A DNA stretch of 39,393 bases, taken from the NCBI GenBank assembly GCA_964557575.1, contig CAZLBC010000041.1:1-39393 (forward strand), given 5' to 3'. The translations under genes and the position numbers were made by a program. Below are positions 9,401-15,443 of the stretch, in pieces. The first letter of the stretch is position 1. Each line of letters opens with the position of its first letter. The notes below the pieces were generated by a model, which worked only from the letters and a program-made list of their open reading frames with translations, had not been told where the DNA came from and ran no database searches. Origin of the DNA: CAZLBC01 sp964557575 (GTDB lineage Bacteria > Planctomycetota > Phycisphaerae > SM23-33).

Positions 9401-9685
9401 CCAGAGCCGGGCGGATACGCGCCCGTAGCACCCCGCGGCGCGAACGGCTGCACGCGCCGTCGCCAGCCGGCCGGGATCGGTCGTAAGCCCCTGCACGGTC
9501 AGCGTGGCCTGCTTGCCCAGTGCGGCGATCAGTGCCCCGTCTCCGCAGCCGACGTGGACCGCCAGTCCGCCTTCGATGCCGCTCTGCTCGAGGACGCGGG
9601 GAGCTTCGACAGTTGCGGCGGCCGCGGCGGCGAGGGTCAGGGTCAGGATCACGGCCGGGGAGAACGGGCGCTGTTCGATCTTCAT
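6425..9685 (-). CDS. Giant exported PQQ-like beta-propeller with N-terminal methyltransferase-like domain
   Basis: 1086 residues from the ATG at 9683-9685, chosen because AAGGAG precedes it; a longer frame to 9949 has no support. Residues 1-27 look like a signal peptide (AVILTLTLAAAAAATVEA). Residues about 35-165 resemble a class I SAM-methyltransferase fold: a motif-I-like VHVGCGDG (43-50) and LLIIDDE at the acidic strand. The remainder is a PQQ/BamB-type propeller with many W-motif blades, for example FDAETGKKRWQ, LDGATGRDRW, LDAESGKKRWSF and LEDGREVWRF. An exported protein would not meet cytosolic SAM, so the Rossmann-like domain may be structural. Its 5' end and promoter region are duplicated at 10561-11040. 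Divergent from the antitoxin gene. Function unknown. Confidence 0.85.
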   Translation of the reverse strand: MKIEQRPFSPAVILTLTLAAAAAATVEAPRVLEQSGIEGGLAVHVGCGDGALIAALGKQATLTVQGLTTDPGRLATARAAVRAAGCYGRVSARLWSGGVLPYVDDLVNLLIIDDERTTVPAGEIVRVLAPRGVALLAEGVGAGGLRKQPGGGSLVAYTKPVPAGIDDWPHYLYGPGNNAVSKDTRVGPPRRMQWVVGPPYARSHELNSSMAGMVSAGGRLFYIWDEGPLGQPDKRFLPQWKLIARDGFNGMLLWKRPMPNWGWRQWHIPSRWDLLRALPRTTPRRLVATADRLYVTLGYAAPVSVLDAATGKRLSVLEGTGGTDEILLDGGTLFLVIRGTARPDKKTKKDFRISRNPGRIVAFDAETGKKRWQTAARTIKPLSLASCNGRIYFARGSQVICLDGATGRDRWTSEPIETGGWIGTLVATDTVVAVSCGPVTGRKVEKRAYQRIRYHQAHAFSAETGTHLWAGPQYRGPSGHGNDIFHIDGLFWFGVDNKDNLPCHFNDTTTQRVGYDPETGTAVRTVSVAKLTSPGHHYRCYRSKATERFLLLPKRGVEFLDLKGTDHMRHDWLRAPCIYGFLPANGMLYTAPHQCVCFQGVLLSNFTALRPAAGATAPTPAGNLTRGPAFGAVSAKDLDTPNKADWPMYRHDPRRRGSTGASVAAKPQARWSVALAAPITPPVVARGTLLAAENDAHTVRALDAESGKKRWSFTADARVDSSPTACGSLVFFGSTDGRVYCLRLEDGREVWRFRAAPADRQVGAFGQLESAWPVHGSVVVQDDVTAKPPRPLVYFTAGRSTYLDGGIFVYALDPLTGAVVHRNRLDGPRPDPFTDRGGAGYMDGAKSDILVSDGADLFMHQERFRGDLKRFPAPMEGKQRESGGYRRYKPAPERGSNAMRLLASRGFLDDSYNEGTYWAFSRRWPGWDRHMNRVGAWGQLLVVDATHVFGVNVFTERNRVRRGFHPATRGYRVFAKPYRPGQDEQEFKKTRDTWSVRIPVRVRAMVLAGDTLFVAGPPDVVPEDDPAAAFAGRRGGDFRALSATDGKTLAKLKRLAAPPVYDGLIAAGGALYLSTADGTIHCFGAQ

Positions 9686-9995
9686 GGGGCACTCCTTTTT
9701 AAACAAACTATTGATTGTACTTTTCCGATTACCGCCGATCAAGGCACCTGCGGCAAATAGCGCCGCGCTCTGTTCCAACGTCGGAAAGAACCAGCGATTG
9801 ATTTTTTTGATGCGGGGTATATAATGAACGTGAACGTTAACTTTAACTTCAATGTTACTATTGTGGACGGTACCATGGAAAAAGTCACCATGCTCGAATT
9901 CAGGAGGAACGCGGCGTCGATCATACGGCGCGTACAGAAGGGAAAACACCTCGTCCTCACCAGGCGCGGCACGCCGGTCATGCGACTCGAGCCGC
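9515..9995. repeat. Direct repeat copy 1 (intact divergent promoter block)
   Basis: A 481-bp segment with the first 57 codons of the propeller gene, the shared promoter region and the first 40 codons of the antitoxin. It recurs at 10561-11040 in the same orientation with only a few substitutions and a one-base difference in a T-run. The junctions are sharp: similarity begins at GCCCAG and ends at CTCGAGCCGC. Both genes here remain intact, so this is likely the functional copy. Confidence 0.95.
9798..9825 (+). promoter_or_regulatory. Probable promoter of the toxin-antitoxin operon
   Basis: TTGATT at 9798-9803 and TATAAT at 9820-9825 are separated by 16 bp, a good sigma-70-type match. Downstream lies a run of AAC triplets every six bases (9833 onward), which could be an operator for autoregulation by the antitoxin. 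If the promoter is used, the ATG at 9824 lies inside the -10 and cannot be the start, which favours the ATG at 9875. Confidence 0.5.
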
Positions 9996-10111
9996 TCAAT
10001 GACGGCACGGTGCGGGAATCCGATCCGTTCTACGCCATCACCGAATCCGCGGACGACGCGGCTGCGTCGCTGACGAACGAGCAGATGGACAGGATCGTGT
10101 ATGACCGGTGA
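9875..10111 (+). CDS. Phd/YefM-family antitoxin
   Basis: A 78-residue antitoxin. The N-terminal half matches the Phd/YefM DNA-binding fold: an early LEFRRNAASIIRRVQKGKHL segment, then VLTRRGTPVMRLEP, the usual pattern of repeat-recognising antitoxins. The acidic C-terminus (DPFYAITESADD) would wrap the toxin. It overlaps the vapC-like gene by 11 bp, the normal antitoxin-toxin order. An ATG at 9824 would add 17 residues rich in Asn-Val/Phe but sits in the predicted -10 box. These proteins normally bind their own promoter and repress it with the toxin. A truncated second copy of its 5' end is found at 10920-11040. Confidence 0.85.
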   Translation: MEKVTMLEFRRNAASIIRRVQKGKHLVLTRRGTPVMRLEPLNDGTVRESDPFYAITESADDAAASLTNEQMDRIVYDR

Positions 10112-10514
10112 CGTTTTGATCGATACCAGCGGTTTTTATGCCCTGCTGGCGCTAAAAGACGATATGCACCAAAAGGCCGATTCCCTCATGAAGGATGCGG
10201 CGGGACGCGGAACGCGGTTTGTCACCACCGACTACATACTCGACGAATCCGCCACCCTGTTGAGGGCCCGGGGGCTGAATCACCTGGTGACGATGCTGTT
10301 CGATGCGCTGGCGATATCGGCGGTCTGCCGGATCGAGTGGATGGACGTGGACCGCTTCGAACGCACGCGCCGCCTGTTCTGCGGGACCGGCGACAAGCAG
10401 TGGTCCTTCACCGACTGTTTCAGCTTCTGCCTGATGAAGGAACTGAGGATCGCGGAAGCAATGACCACGGACGACCATTTCCTGCAGGCGGGATTCGTGC
10501 CCCTGCTGACATGA
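10101..10514 (+). CDS. vapC: VapC-like PIN-domain toxin ribonuclease
   Basis: A 137-residue PIN-domain protein. The acidic residues expected for the metal-dependent RNase site are present: Asp8 in LIDTSGFYALL, Glu49 in YILDES, Asp105 in FTDCFSF, and Asp124/Asp125 in TTDDHFLQAGF. Length and motif spacing match VapC toxins, which cleave tRNA or rRNA when freed from their antitoxin. The start overlaps the antitoxin gene, giving coupled expression. The specific RNA target cannot be predicted. The partner is of Phd type rather than the AbrB-type VapB, a pairing seen in many PIN modules. Confidence 0.9.
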   Translation: MTGDVLIDTSGFYALLALKDDMHQKADSLMKDAAGRGTRFVTTDYILDESATLLRARGLNHLVTMLFDALAISAVCRIEWMDVDRFERTRRLFCGTGDKQWSFTDCFSFCLMKELRIAEAMTTDDHFLQAGFVPLLT

Positions 10515-10529
10515 TAACGACGGCGGCGG

Positions 10530-10560
10530 TCACCGCGGCTTCTTGTTCCGGGCAATCCGC
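10530..10560 (-). pseudogene. Remnant of a GH5-like gene 3' end
   Basis: Read on the minus strand this short stretch encodes RIARNKKPR then stop, close to the last residues of the GH5 gene at 15444 (WFARNKKPW, stop). The DNA at 10521-10547 matches 15435-15461 at all but one position, so it is very unlikely to be chance. It abuts the start of the second repeat copy at 10561, so this is a rearrangement junction. Nothing else of the parent gene is present. Confidence 0.6.
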
Positions 10561-10731
10561 GCCCAGTGCGGCGATCAGGGCCCCGTCTCCGCAGCCGACG
10601 TGGACCGCCAGTCCGCCTTCGATGCCGCTCTGCTCGAGGACGCGGGGAGCTTCGACAGTTGCGGCGGCCGCGGCGGCGAGGGTCAGGGTCAGGATCACGG
10701 CCGGGGAGAACGGGCGCTGTTCGATCTTCAT
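10561..10731 (-). pseudogene. Truncated 5' copy of the giant propeller gene
   Basis: Encodes the first 57 residues, from MKIEQRPFSP to DGALIAALG, essentially identical to the intact gene starting at 9685, including its ribosome-binding site (AAGGAG). The match ends at 10561, after which the frame runs into unrelated sequence containing the GH5-like 3' scrap. It cannot make a functional propeller, though a secreted signal-peptide fragment could be produced if transcribed. Confidence 0.9.
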
Positions 10732-10919
10732 GGGGCACTCCTTTTTAAACAAACTATTGATTGTACTTTTCCGATTACCGCCGATCAAGGCACCTGCGGC
10801 AAATAGCGCCGCGCTCTGTTCCAACGTCGGAAAGAACCAGCGATTGATTTTTTGATGCAGTGTATAAAATAAACGTGAACGTTAACTTGAACTTCAATTT
10901 TACTATGGCGTACGATACC

Positions 10920-11040
10920 ATGGAATCAGTCACCATGCTCGAATTCAGGAGGAACGCGGCGTCGATCATACGGCGCGTGCAGAAGGGAAAACACCTCGTC
11001 CTCACCAGGCGCGGCGCGCCGGTCATGCGACTCGAGCCGC
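10920..11040 (+). pseudogene. Truncated antitoxin gene copy
   Basis: Repeats the first 40 codons of the Phd-type antitoxin, with TMESVTMLEF in place of TMEKVTMLEF and GAPVMRLEP in place of GTPVMRLEP. At 11041 the homology stops and the frame continues into DNA antisense to the neighbouring lipoprotein gene. The DNA-binding part is almost complete while the toxin-binding part is missing. If expressed, it could still bind the shared operator; no toxin gene follows. Confidence 0.85.
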
Positions 11041-11358
11041 GAGCTTTTCAGTTTTCCGGGACCACATCAGGATGTCTTTTTTGGTGTAGTTTCCGTAAGA
11101 ATGATCCTCGCCCTGCTTGCCCTTCAAAAGATACGAGTTGTCTGCAGGAGGCTCAATGGCGTCAGTGGCCTTCTCCTCCTCGACCCATCTTTCCGCGCGA
11201 TCGGGATTGTGCCGTTTCCATTGGGCCATGTGGGAATCGACCAGTTCCCGCGGATTCTTGTGCGGCGAACTCTGGTTGTCCCCGCAGCCCTCGACGATCG
11301 CGATCAACGCGATTGCGACTGAAATCACCGTCAGTGCCGTTCTCATACTCCCGCGCAT
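11023..11358 (-). CDS. Small lipoprotein, C-terminus replaced by the repeat junction
   Basis: About 111 residues from the ATG at 11356-11358 (11346 and 11391 are alternatives). A lipoprotein signal peptide is evident: MRTALTVISVAIALIAIVEG followed by the lipobox Cys. The rest is hydrophilic, charged and without a recognised domain (for example DSHMAQWKRHNPDRAERWVE). The last five residues (AARVA) and the stop codon come from the duplicated block ending at 11040, so the original C-terminus was probably lost when the block arrived. The next upstream gene on this strand is a lipoprotein sulfatase. Function unknown; it may be a degrading gene. Confidence 0.65.
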   Translation of the reverse strand: MRGSMRTALTVISVAIALIAIVEGCGDNQSSPHKNPRELVDSHMAQWKRHNPDRAERWVEEEKATDAIEPPADNSYLLKGKQGEDHSYGNYTKKDILMWSRKTEKLAARVA

Positions 11359-11550
11359 TTGATGCCCTATGGGATTCGTGATAGGCAACATCGCCTGGTG
11401 ATCGAGTGTCGGGGATCGGTTGATTTCACTTCGATTTCACCAAAACCCCGGCAAAGGCCTCCCCGGCGTGCCCGCTGATCCCGGACGTCTCATCTTGTTC
11501 TCCCGCGGCGAAGGGCGCGGTATCTTGAAACCGCCTGTTTCACCGCACTG

Positions 11551-13152
11551 TTATTTCTTTCCGTACAGTTCGTTGTCCGCGATGTCCTGTATCGGACGGG
11601 GCATGGCGGCCTTCGTTTCCTCCAGCCATGCATCGAGTTTCCCGGATAATCCGGCAGCCATCTCAGGCATCTGTTTCGCCAGATCTTGTTTCTCTCCGAT
11701 ATCCTTTCTCATGTCGTACAGCGCGATGCTGTTGTCGTCGTAGTAGCGTATCAGCTTGTAGTCGCCCGACCTGATAATCCCGCCCATCCGGTTGTTGCGA
11801 TGAAAGGCGTAGTGGGGAAAGTGAACGCAGATCGCCTCCCGCCGCAGCCTGCCGGTCCCCGCAAGTACCGGCAGAAGGCTTTCGCCGTCAAAATCGTTTT
11901 CACCGTATTCAACACCGGCCGTGTCCAGAAAGGTCGGAACGAAATCCATCGTTATGACAGGATCGCGGCACAGAGAGTTCTTTTTTATTCTTCCCGGCCA
12001 GCGAATAATCAGCGGAACACGGATGCCGCCGTCACCGAGGTATCCCTTGCTGTCCTTGAGCGGCGCGGCGCTGGTCATCTCGTTGTTATCGCCGCAGAAC
12101 GGGCCGTTGTCGGATGTAAACACAACCAGCGTGTCGTCGCCAAGATTCATCCGGTCCAGGGCCGCCAGAACCTTACCCACGGCCATGTCCATACCCTCTA
12201 CCATGGCCTGGTATTTCTGGTGCAGATCGGGTGTGCCGGCAGCGTATTTTTTATAGAGAGCATCCGGCGCCTCGACCGGCCAGTGAACGGTATAGTTCCA
12301 CAGGCACAGGAAAAACGGCTTTTCAGCATTCGACTGCTTTTTCATGAACGATATGGCCTCGTCCGCCAGTCGATCGGGGAGGTACTGGCCCTTTTTCCGG
12401 CTCGGGATATTCGGCACCTGGAAGGGATCGAAAAAAGACCCCTTGCCTCCCGGGCCGCCCTGGTGGCAGCCGCCGATATTGAGATCGAATCCCTGGTTCC
12501 CGGGCAGATATGTTCTGTTTTCGTCGCTCCACGACGTGCCCGACAGGTGCCACTTGCCCATGAACGCCGTGGCGTAGCCGGCAGTCTTCAGTCGTTCTGC
12601 GATGGTGACGTATTCCGGGGCCAGGTGGTTGACGGACCTGCCGGGGCCCAGCTTCCGGTCCCGGTAGAATCGCCACCGGTCCGGTATGTGGTTCGTGATG
12701 CGAAGCCTGGCCGGGGCCAGCCCGGTCATCGCAGCAGCTCGCGTGGGAGAGCATACCGGTGCCGCCGCGTAGGCGTCGGTAAAACGCATGCCCTCCCCGG
12801 CCAGCCGGTCGATGTTGGGCGTGCGATACGCGCTGTTTCCCTGGCAGTGGAGATCCATCCAGCCGAGGTCGTCTATCATGATGAAGAGAATGTTGGGGCG
12901 GCTTTCGGTCTCGGGACCGGGCGTCCCGCATCCGGCGGCAAGCACACCGGCCGCGATCGCCATGACTGTTGCAGTATGCTTAGAGCTGGTTTCATAACTT
13001 GCTTTGGTAGCGAAAGCGAGGTATTTTGTCGATCTGGCAAGGAACGGAAACGACGACATATTAAGGAAATATGTCGAGTTTTCGTGACGCCGCCAGACGG
13101 CAAAAGAGCCGCTTGTAGTCCAAATTGAAGTTATGAAACCAGCTCTAATCAT
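11551..13152 (-). CDS. Lipoprotein sulfatase, signal peptide interrupted in frame by a MITE
   Basis: A 533-codon type I sulfatase. In full-frame numbering, IMIDDLGWMD supplies the metal Asp pair (94-95), the formylglycine signature CSPTRAAAMTG begins at Cys134, and GKWHLSG and TSDNGP follow. It is shorter in motif spacing than the sulfatase at 2049 and is a distinct subfamily. The lipobox (LAAGC, Cys75) lies unusually far from the start. Residues 3-57 are encoded by a 163-bp inverted-repeat element plus its TA duplication. Removing them restores MIKHTATVMAIAAGVLAAGC, a textbook lipoprotein signal. With the insert, export would depend on an internal start such as the ATG at 12961-12963, which lacks a ribosome-binding site. 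Possibly functionally silenced. Confidence 0.9.
   Translation of the reverse strand: MIRAGFITSIWTTSGSFAVWRRHENSTYFLNMSSFPFLARSTKYLAFATKASYETSSKHTATVMAIAAGVLAAGCGTPGPETESRPNILFIMIDDLGWMDLHCQGNSAYRTPNIDRLAGEGMRFTDAYAAAPVCSPTRAAAMTGLAPARLRITNHIPDRWRFYRDRKLGPGRSVNHLAPEYVTIAERLKTAGYATAFMGKWHLSGTSWSDENRTYLPGNQGFDLNIGGCHQGGPGGKGSFFDPFQVPNIPSRKKGQYLPDRLADEAISFMKKQSNAEKPFFLCLWNYTVHWPVEAPDALYKKYAAGTPDLHQKYQAMVEGMDMAVGKVLAALDRMNLGDDTLVVFTSDNGPFCGDNNEMTSAAPLKDSKGYLGDGGIRVPLIIRWPGRIKKNSLCRDPVITMDFVPTFLDTAGVEYGENDFDGESLLPVLAGTGRLRREAICVHFPHYAFHRNNRMGGIIRSGDYKLIRYYDDNSIALYDMRKDIGEKQDLAKQMPEMAAGLSGKLDAWLEETKAAMPRPIQDIADNELYGKK
12981..13147. mobile_element. 163-bp MITE-like element with perfect 18-bp terminal inverted repeats and TA duplication
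   Basis: GAGCTGGTTTCATAACTT at 12983-13000 is exactly repeated in inverse at 13128-13145, with partial similarity continuing inward (TTTGG). TA flanks both ends (12981-12982 and 13146-13147), as expected for IS630/Tc1-mariner-type target duplication. The interior encodes no transposase, so it would be a non-autonomous element mobilised in trans. No matching full-length insertion sequence lies in the window. Confidence 0.88.
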
Positions 13153-13297
13153 CTCGATTCCTCGACAGTACCGGGAACGAATAGTCTAAGGGCAACGCCC
13201 GTTGCGAACAAGTCCCGCGTGGACGGCGCGATTGAACGGAGGCTGAATGTTGTTGGGAGGTGCGGGAAACAGTACTGCTGTTCGGGAACAAAACGGC

Positions 13298-13318
13298 GGC
13301 CGGCCGGGGGAACCGGCC
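13298..13318 (-). repeat. GC-rich hairpin downstream of the permease gene
   Basis: GGCCGG (13302-13307) and CCGGCC (13313-13318) form a short hairpin directly after the permease stop on the minus strand, followed on that strand by GCCGTTTTG. It could be a weak terminator or a dispersed palindromic repeat; the U-tract is poor. Confidence 0.35.
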
Positions 13319-15232
13319 CTACACCCCGGGGGCAGATTTCGCCGGGGAGGCCTCCTCGCGCGGACGGCGCGACAGCAGTAGCAGGTCGCGGAGTTGCTCG
13401 GCATTGCTCGCCGCGAGCCAGTGATCGGTGAACTTATCCTCCTGCACTATCTGGGCAATCACCATCAGCGCCCGGAGGTGATAGTTGCGCTCGTCCTCTG
13501 ACCCTATCAGTATAAAAGCGGTAGTGACAAAGGGCTTGTCCGGATCGAAGATGATGCCCTCCCTGGACCTGACCGGCAATACGTCGAAGAGATTCTCCCC
13601 CGCGACGATGATGTGGGGAATGGCCAGTCCCGGCTGGATCATGGTGCTTGAATCGGCCTCGCGGGCCCGAAACTTTTCCAGCAGGACCGCCGGTGCGATG
13701 CCGAGGCGCGGAGAGAGCAGTTCCACGGCCTGTTCGAACATCGTATCGAGGGCCACCGGCCCGGGAAGGTCCAGTATCGCGCAGTTCTGCACGATCCGGT
13801 CGAACCGGTCATGGATGATCTCGTCCCGCTCCAGGGAGATCTCCCTGAGTTCCTCCTCGAGACTGGTGCGACGAATCTCACTGGCGACGATGCCGCGAAC
13901 CATGTAAACCAGCGCGCTTTCCCGGGTGTTGCGGGGATGCACGTACACCAGGTACCATATAACACCCCCCAGTACAAAGGCGCCCGTTGTAATCAGCGGA
14001 AGAAAGCCGAGTGCGGCCACCAGGTCGACGATCAGTGCCCCGTATATCCCGATGCCGACCAGTTGCACCCAGGGAAACAGCGGGCTGCGGTAGCGGGGCC
14101 GGTAGTTGGGGATCCGGCTGGTGCGCATGATGAGCACCGCGACGTTGACCAGCAGGAAGAGGATCAGCATCATCGTGCTGGCCACCTTCACCAGGTCCGC
14201 AATGCTGAGGAACAAAATTACGACCACCATGAAGAGCCCGGTTACCCACACGCTGAAGACCGGCGTGCCGAACCGCCGGGACACCGTGCCGAACACCCGC
14301 GGCAGCAGGCCGTCGCGGCTCATCGCCAGGGGGCCCCGGGACGCGGCCAGGAGCCCGCCGTTGCCGGTCGTGACAAACGCGATAATCGCCGCGGCCGACA
14401 TCACGAGCATACCCGCCCGGCCCATGAAGGACTCCGCGGCGGTGCTCACGGGCGTGAGCGTGACGAACCGGTCGGTGGCTATCTTATCGGCCGGCAGGGT
14501 ACCGACGATGACCAGGACCGCCGCCACGTACAACAGGCTGACCACCACGAACGCCAGGAACATGGCGCGCGGCAGATTTTTCCCGGGCTGCCGGACCTCC
14601 TCCGCGACACTCGTTATCTTGGTCAGCCCGCCGAACGAGATAAATACCAGCCCCGCCGTGGCGAGAATGCTGCCGAACCCCGCGCCCATGAGGTTGTCGA
14701 AGTTGGGATGCTGGCGGACGCGGGGGATGCCGGCAGCGACGAACAGGCCCAGTGCACCCAGCAGGAAGGCAACCAGTACGATCTGTGATCGGCCGGTGGT
14801 CTTGACGCTGAAGGTATTCAGCAGGATGAATACGACACAGCAGCCGGCGGCCACGGCCTTGACCAGCCATTCCGAACCGGCAGCCTCACTCCAGACAAGG
14901 TGCGCGAAGGCCCCGATGCCGACCATGGCGAACGCGCTCTTCAGTGCGAGGCCGAACCAGGCCGCGAGGCCCGCCAGCAACCCGGCCAGCATCCCCATGC
15001 TCCGCTCTATGAAGAAGTACGTCCCGCCGCTGCGGGGCATGGCCGTGGCCAGCTCGCACTTGCTGAAAAGGGCGGGTATCATCATGAGCGCCGCGATGGC
15101 GTAAGCCAGAATGATCGCCGGGCCGCACGCCTGGAACGCGAGGCCCGGAAGGATAAACAGACCGCTGCTGATCATCGCGCCGGCGGCGATGCAGAACACG
15201 TCCCAGAAACCCAGTTTGCGCTTCAGGCTCAC
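13319..15232 (-). CDS. APC-superfamily amino-acid permease fused to a PTS EIIA type-2-like domain
   Basis: About 637 residues from the GTG at 15230-15232 (GGGAG five bases upstream); an ATG at 15325 is an alternative. The first 430 residues form a multi-helix transporter of the amino acid-polyamine-organocation superfamily: FWDVFCIAAGAMISSGLFIL is the classic first helix and FISFGGLTKITSVAEEVRQP a conserved mid segment. After a linker, residues about 480-625 resemble fructose-type PTS EIIA/PtsN: MIQPGLAIPHIIV contains the His that EIIA domains use for phosphorylation. Homologous permease-EIIA fusions occur in other bacteria; the domain probably regulates transport in response to metabolic state. 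Substrate unknown. It lies upstream of the sulfatase on the same strand with about 170 bp between. Confidence 0.85.
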   Translation of the reverse strand: MSLKRKLGFWDVFCIAAGAMISSGLFILPGLAFQACGPAIILAYAIAALMMIPALFSKCELATAMPRSGGTYFFIERSMGMLAGLLAGLAAWFGLALKSAFAMVGIGAFAHLVWSEAAGSEWLVKAVAAGCCVVFILLNTFSVKTTGRSQIVLVAFLLGALGLFVAAGIPRVRQHPNFDNLMGAGFGSILATAGLVFISFGGLTKITSVAEEVRQPGKNLPRAMFLAFVVVSLLYVAAVLVIVGTLPADKIATDRFVTLTPVSTAAESFMGRAGMLVMSAAAIIAFVTTGNGGLLAASRGPLAMSRDGLLPRVFGTVSRRFGTPVFSVWVTGLFMVVVILFLSIADLVKVASTMMLILFLLVNVAVLIMRTSRIPNYRPRYRSPLFPWVQLVGIGIYGALIVDLVAALGFLPLITTGAFVLGGVIWYLVYVHPRNTRESALVYMVRGIVASEIRRTSLEEELREISLERDEIIHDRFDRIVQNCAILDLPGPVALDTMFEQAVELLSPRLGIAPAVLLEKFRAREADSSTMIQPGLAIPHIIVAGENLFDVLPVRSREGIIFDPDKPFVTTAFILIGSEDERNYHLRALMVIAQIVQEDKFTDHWLAASNAEQLRDLLLLSRRPREEASPAKSAPGV

Positions 15233-15443
15233 CGGCGCTCCCGCGTATACAGTGAATCGTATGATCTGCGCGGTTCCATGCGTTTTCTCCCGCCGCGGGC
15301 ACACTGCCGTTTCAGGACCGGGCACCCGTGCCGGTCACAAAAGTCGTCGCCCGCGGTTGCCGCGGTTCTCACGGATCGAATCATATCCTATTCCCGTCAT
15401 GTTGAGAACTGTTTGATCGCGCATATTCTTCCACCGGCGGCGG

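Larger units (their letters stand above)
10561..11040. repeat. Direct repeat copy 2 (truncated at both ends)
   Basis: 480-bp second copy of 9515-9995, same orientation. It carries the 5' part of the propeller gene (minus strand) and of the antitoxin (plus strand), both cut off at the repeat borders. Divergence includes a one-base loss in the T-run and several changes in the promoter zone (for example TATAAT to TATAAA). The toxin-antitoxin operon lies between the copies, so they could recombine and delete it. Confidence 0.95.

Noticed and set aside
9686..9949. An N-terminal extension of the propeller gene to 9949
   Set aside because: It would run antisense through the antitoxin start and its promoter; the AAGGAG before 9685 and the signal peptide fix the start.
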